DNA from: an uncultured Lachnospiraceae bacterium
GTDB taxonomy: Bacteria; Bacillota; Clostridia; Lachnospirales; Lachnospiraceae
Reading direction: 5' to 3'
Assembly: GCA_934359535.1 (NCBI GenBank)
Contig: CAKRLN010000020.1
Location: forward strand, 1 to 16,279
Length of the DNA stretch: 16,279 nt
Shown here in pieces: positions 14,530 to 16,279 of the stretch. The notes under the pieces are model-generated. The model was not told the DNA's origin. It saw nothing but the letters and a program-made list of their open reading frames with translations, and searched no databases. Position 1 is the first letter of the stretch. The number at the start of each line of letters is the position of its first letter. The translations under genes were made by a program, and so were the position numbers.

Positions 14530-15705
14530 ATGGATTTTTATAAGAGAGCATTAGAATTAAAGGATGAAATCATAGAAGACCGCCGCTTTATCCATGCGCA
14601 TGCGGAGACTGGACTGAATCTGCCAGAAACGAAGGCGTATGTGATGGAGAAGTTAAAGGAATACGGCATCACACCGGTGGAATGCGGCTATGGTGTGACA
14701 GCGACACTTGGACATGGTGGAAAGGTGCTGCTTCTGCGTGCGGATATGGATGCACTCCCGATGCCGGAGGAAAGCGGGGAACCGTTTGCCTGCAAGAGCG
14801 GACAGGCTGCGCATGCCTGCGGGCATGATTTTCATGCGGCAATGCTTCTTACAGCGGCAAGAATGTTAAAGGAGAATGAGGACGCACTTAAGGGAACGGT
14901 AAAGCTTATGTTCCAGCCGGCAGAAGAGACCTTTGAGGGAAGCAAGAATATGATCGAGCATGGCATTTTAGAGAATCCGGAGGTGGATGCGGCACTTGCT
15001 TATCATGTATCACCGGGGAAAATGCCGGTCGGACTTTATATGTATAACGATAAGGATACGATGATGTATTCGGTTGACGGTTTTCGTATTACCGTAAAGG
15101 GCAAGGGCTCTCATGGTGCTTATCCGCATGCCGGGGTTGATCCAATCAATATCGGAGTGCATATCCACCTTGCACTGCAGGAGCTGATTGCAAGGGAGAG
15201 CGATCCATCCCATGCCTGTGTGCTTACTATTGGGAAATTTGAAGCAGGGACTGCTGCGAACATCATTCCAGATACAGCGGTGCTTGAGGGAACGATCCGC
15301 ACAAACAATAAGGATGCCAGGGCGCTCCTTGTGCGCAGGATGAAGGAGGTTGCCGCAAAGACAGCGGAGGTGTATAACGGTACGGCAGAGGTCACAATGA
15401 TTTCAGAGGTTCCACCACTTGTCTGTGACACGGAAATGACGGATGAGATCGTAAGCTACATGAATGCGATGGACATTCCAGGACTGACACCGTATCCGGG
15501 TGTCAGTGCGAGTGCATCGGAGGATTTTGCAGTGATCGCGGAGAAGGTTCCGAGTACCTTTATGTATCTGTCGGCAGGATTTATGGATGAGCGTGGAGAA
15601 TATCCGGCACATCATCCGAAGGTACAGTTCAATGAGGAGGTCTGCCCGATCGGAGCTGCCTGTCTTGCAGAGTGTGCGGTGCGCTGGCTTGCTGCACATA
15701 GATAA
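14530..15705 (+). CDS. M20 family (M20D) amidohydrolase / N-acyl amino acid hydrolase
   Basis: A 391-residue metal-dependent amidohydrolase of the hippurate hydrolase / IAA-amino acid hydrolase / N-acetyldiaminopimelate deacetylase group. The metal site is readable: LLLRADMDALP (67-77), Cys97 and His99 in HACGHDFH, the catalytic and metal Glu132-Glu133 in QPAEET, His159 in AYHV, and His361 in AHHPKVQF. The dimerisation domain lies at about 185-285, including KGKGSHGAYPH. There is no signal peptide, so it is cytoplasmic. AGAGAGG at 14517-14523 precedes the ATG by 6 bases. The gene begins 16 bases after the kinase stop, so it is probably co-transcribed with the two-component system. It would cleave an N-acyl or N-aryl group from an amino acid or small peptide; the exact substrate cannot be told. 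Confidence 0.9.
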   Translation: MDFYKRALELKDEIIEDRRFIHAHAETGLNLPETKAYVMEKLKEYGITPVECGYGVTATLGHGGKVLLLRADMDALPMPEESGEPFACKSGQAAHACGHDFHAAMLLTAARMLKENEDALKGTVKLMFQPAEETFEGSKNMIEHGILENPEVDAALAYHVSPGKMPVGLYMYNDKDTMMYSVDGFRITVKGKGSHGAYPHAGVDPINIGVHIHLALQELIARESDPSHACVLTIGKFEAGTAANIIPDTAVLEGTIRTNNKDARALLVRRMKEVAAKTAEVYNGTAEVTMISEVPPLVCDTEMTDEIVSYMNAMDIPGLTPYPGVSASASEDFAVIAEKVPSTFMYLSAGFMDERGEYPAHHPKVQFNEEVCPIGAACLAECAVRWLAAHR

Positions 15706-15757
15706 ATTATTATGATGCCAGGGTCAAAAGCCTGAAACCACGATATCTTTTTGTAAG

Positions 15758-15772
15758 TGAAAATAATTCTCA
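15758..15772 (+). promoter_or_regulatory. Fur-like box upstream of the HMA gene
   Basis: TGAAAATAATTCTCA is a 7-1-7 inverted repeat with one mismatched pair. It agrees with the classical Fur consensus TGATAATNATTATCA at 12 of 14 fixed positions. It lies 15 bases upstream of the -35 of the HMA promoter. Binding by Fur, or by a relative such as Zur or PerR, is inference. Confidence 0.45.
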
Positions 15773-15787
15773 ATAACTCTCTTGCAA

Positions 15788-15816
15788 TTGACATATACCC
15801 CATGTGGGTATAAGAT
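15788..15816 (+). promoter_or_regulatory. Promoter of the HMA gene
   Basis: TTGACA (15788-15793) is a perfect -35. With a 17-base spacer the -10 is TAAGAT (15811-15816, four of six). TATAAG at 15809-15814 is an alternative with a 15-base spacer. Transcription would start near 15823. The spacer is filled by an inverted repeat, suggesting repression. Confidence 0.65.
15794..15812 (+). promoter_or_regulatory. CsoR-like operator palindrome in the promoter spacer
   Basis: TATACCC, five bases (CATGT), then GGGTATA: a perfect 7-5-7 inverted repeat between the -35 and -10. Operators of the CsoR/CstR repressor family are AT-flanked C-run/G-run palindromes of this type. The position would block RNA polymerase, and the gene behind it encodes a soft-metal-binding domain, both consistent with copper-responsive control. 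The repressor gene is not in the window. Confidence 0.55.
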
Positions 15817-15846
15817 GAGAGAAAAGATTTCAGGAGGAACCACAGA

Positions 15847-16107
15847 ATGATAAAGACAGTTTTAAAAATTGACGGTATGATGTGTGGCATGTGCGAATCC
15901 CACATGAATGATCTGATCCGCAAAAATTTTAAAGTCGATAAGGTGGCTTCCTCTGCATCAGACGGTAAGACCGTTGTGATCAGCGAGGAGCCAATTGATA
16001 TCCCATGGGCGAAAAAGCAGATAAGGGAGATTGGTTACGAGCTTGTTTCCTATGAGAGTGAGCCATATGAGAAGAAGAAAGGCTTTTTCCATTTTGGAAA
16101 GAAATAA
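15847..16107 (+). CDS. Small heavy-metal-associated (HMA) domain protein, CopZ-like
   Basis: An 86-residue protein with a ferredoxin-like HMA fold. The metal motif is GMMCGMCESH, with Cys13 and Cys16 as ligands and extra Met11, Met12, Met15 and His19 nearby. This departs from the common GMTCxxC form. The expected beta-alpha-beta-beta-alpha-beta pattern runs to about residue 68, followed by a basic, aromatic tail (KKKGFFHFGKK) absent from typical CopZ. It is probably a cytoplasmic Cu(I) chaperone or metal buffer. AGGAGG at 15832-15837 gives a strong RBS 9 bases before the ATG. The promoter carries a CsoR-like palindrome, which fits copper control, and a Fur-like box, which hints at iron. No copper ATPase or repressor is seen alongside. 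Metal identity is inferred. Confidence 0.85.
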   Translation: MIKTVLKIDGMMCGMCESHMNDLIRKNFKVDKVASSASDGKTVVISEEPIDIPWAKKQIREIGYELVSYESEPYEKKKGFFHFGKK

Positions 16108-16168
16108 CGTGATGCATCGAGGCCACCGTCTGTTTCTATAATCATTAATTTTTTATAAAAAGATAGAA

Positions 16169-16198
16169 TTGCGTCAATATCCATGTATAATTGATAAT
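16169..16198 (+). promoter_or_regulatory. Weak candidate promoter near the window end
   Basis: TTGCGT (16169-16174) and GATAAT (16193-16198) are separated by 18 bases; a TATAAT at 16186-16191 is also present but has no matching -35. The region 16108-16236 otherwise shows only AT-rich sequence, a GATGCATC palindrome at 16111-16118, and no clear terminator hairpin. Confidence 0.3.
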
Positions 16199-16236
16199 AG
16201 GTAATTGCGAAACTCATAGTTAAGCAGGATTTCATT

Positions 16237-16279
16237 GTGAAAAGTGACAAAAAGATTAAGAAGACACTGGGGAGCGGCC
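16237..16279 (+). CDS. Possible start of a further gene, cut by window end
   Basis: A GTG at 16237 opens a frame that stays open to the last base and would encode a Lys-rich start (MKSDKKIKKTLGSG). CAGGA at 16225-16229 is a modest RBS 7 bases upstream, and a weak candidate promoter lies before it. Fourteen codons are too few to identify a family, and chance openness over this length is quite possible. Confidence 0.25.
   Translation, partial: MKSDKKIKKTLGSG

Noticed and set aside
15719..15755. Possible terminator after the M20 gene (CAGG 15719-15722 with CCTG 15731-15734, T run at 15748-15752)
   Set aside because: The stem is only four base pairs before a mismatch, and the T run is 13 bases away; too weak to call.
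1..16279. Mobile elements, CRISPR arrays, tRNA or rRNA genes
   Set aside because: No transposase or integrase, regular short repeat array, cloverleaf or rRNA-like sequence was seen.

Overview
The window reads as a chromosomal segment of a gut-type Firmicute, most likely a member of the Lachnospiraceae (Clostridia). This rests on strong AGGAGG-type ribosome binding sites, dense same-strand gene packing, a reversed-domain GH3 enzyme of a kind known from Butyrivibrio/Ruminococcus-like bacteria, a GPH-type sugar porter, a GHKL/LytTR two-component pair, and overall protein style. The genus is not determined. Every gene I can support is on the + strand, and no gene-free stretch exceeds about 240 bases.

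Layout: (1) 1-546 is the C-terminal half of a MATE efflux protein cut by the window edge. (2) 577-2032 is a single-gene unit: extended -10 promoter, GH27 glycosidase, rho-independent terminator. (3) 2073-12409 is a carbohydrate locus. It starts with a very large GH3-type enzyme whose domains are in reversed order, with a hydrophobic N-terminus and a C-terminal membrane helix. A four-helix small membrane protein follows 4 bases later. After a hairpin come a cytoplasmic GH2 enzyme, a GH78 alpha-L-rhamnosidase, and a GPH-family sugar transporter whose start codon overlaps the rhamnosidase stop. (4) 12439-15705 is a separate unit: promoter, LytTR response regulator, GHKL sensor kinase (ATGA overlap) and an M20 amidohydrolase. 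(5) 15758-16107 is a small metal-binding (HMA) protein preceded by a promoter carrying a CsoR-like palindrome and a Fur-like 7-1-7 box. (6) 16108-16279 is mostly non-coding and may contain the start of another gene.

How the parts fit (inference): the GH3 protein would act outside the membrane on a plant-type glycoside or glycan. The GPH porter would import released oligosaccharides or glycosides. Cytoplasmic GH78 would remove terminal rhamnose, and GH2 and GH27 would remove beta- and alpha-linked sugars. A rhamnose-bearing plant glycoside (flavonoid rutinoside or neohesperidoside, saponin, or pectic side chain) is the simplest substrate class, but the sequence does not fix it. The two-component system may control this locus: an imperfect direct repeat with LytTR-like spacing lies in front of the GH3 gene. 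The HMA gene looks like an unrelated metal-homeostasis unit.

Most noteworthy: the double-tethered reversed GH3 with its small membrane partner; altered sugar-binding residues in that GH3; a GPH porter that appears to lack the cation-binding aspartates; and the dual metal-type operators before the HMA gene.
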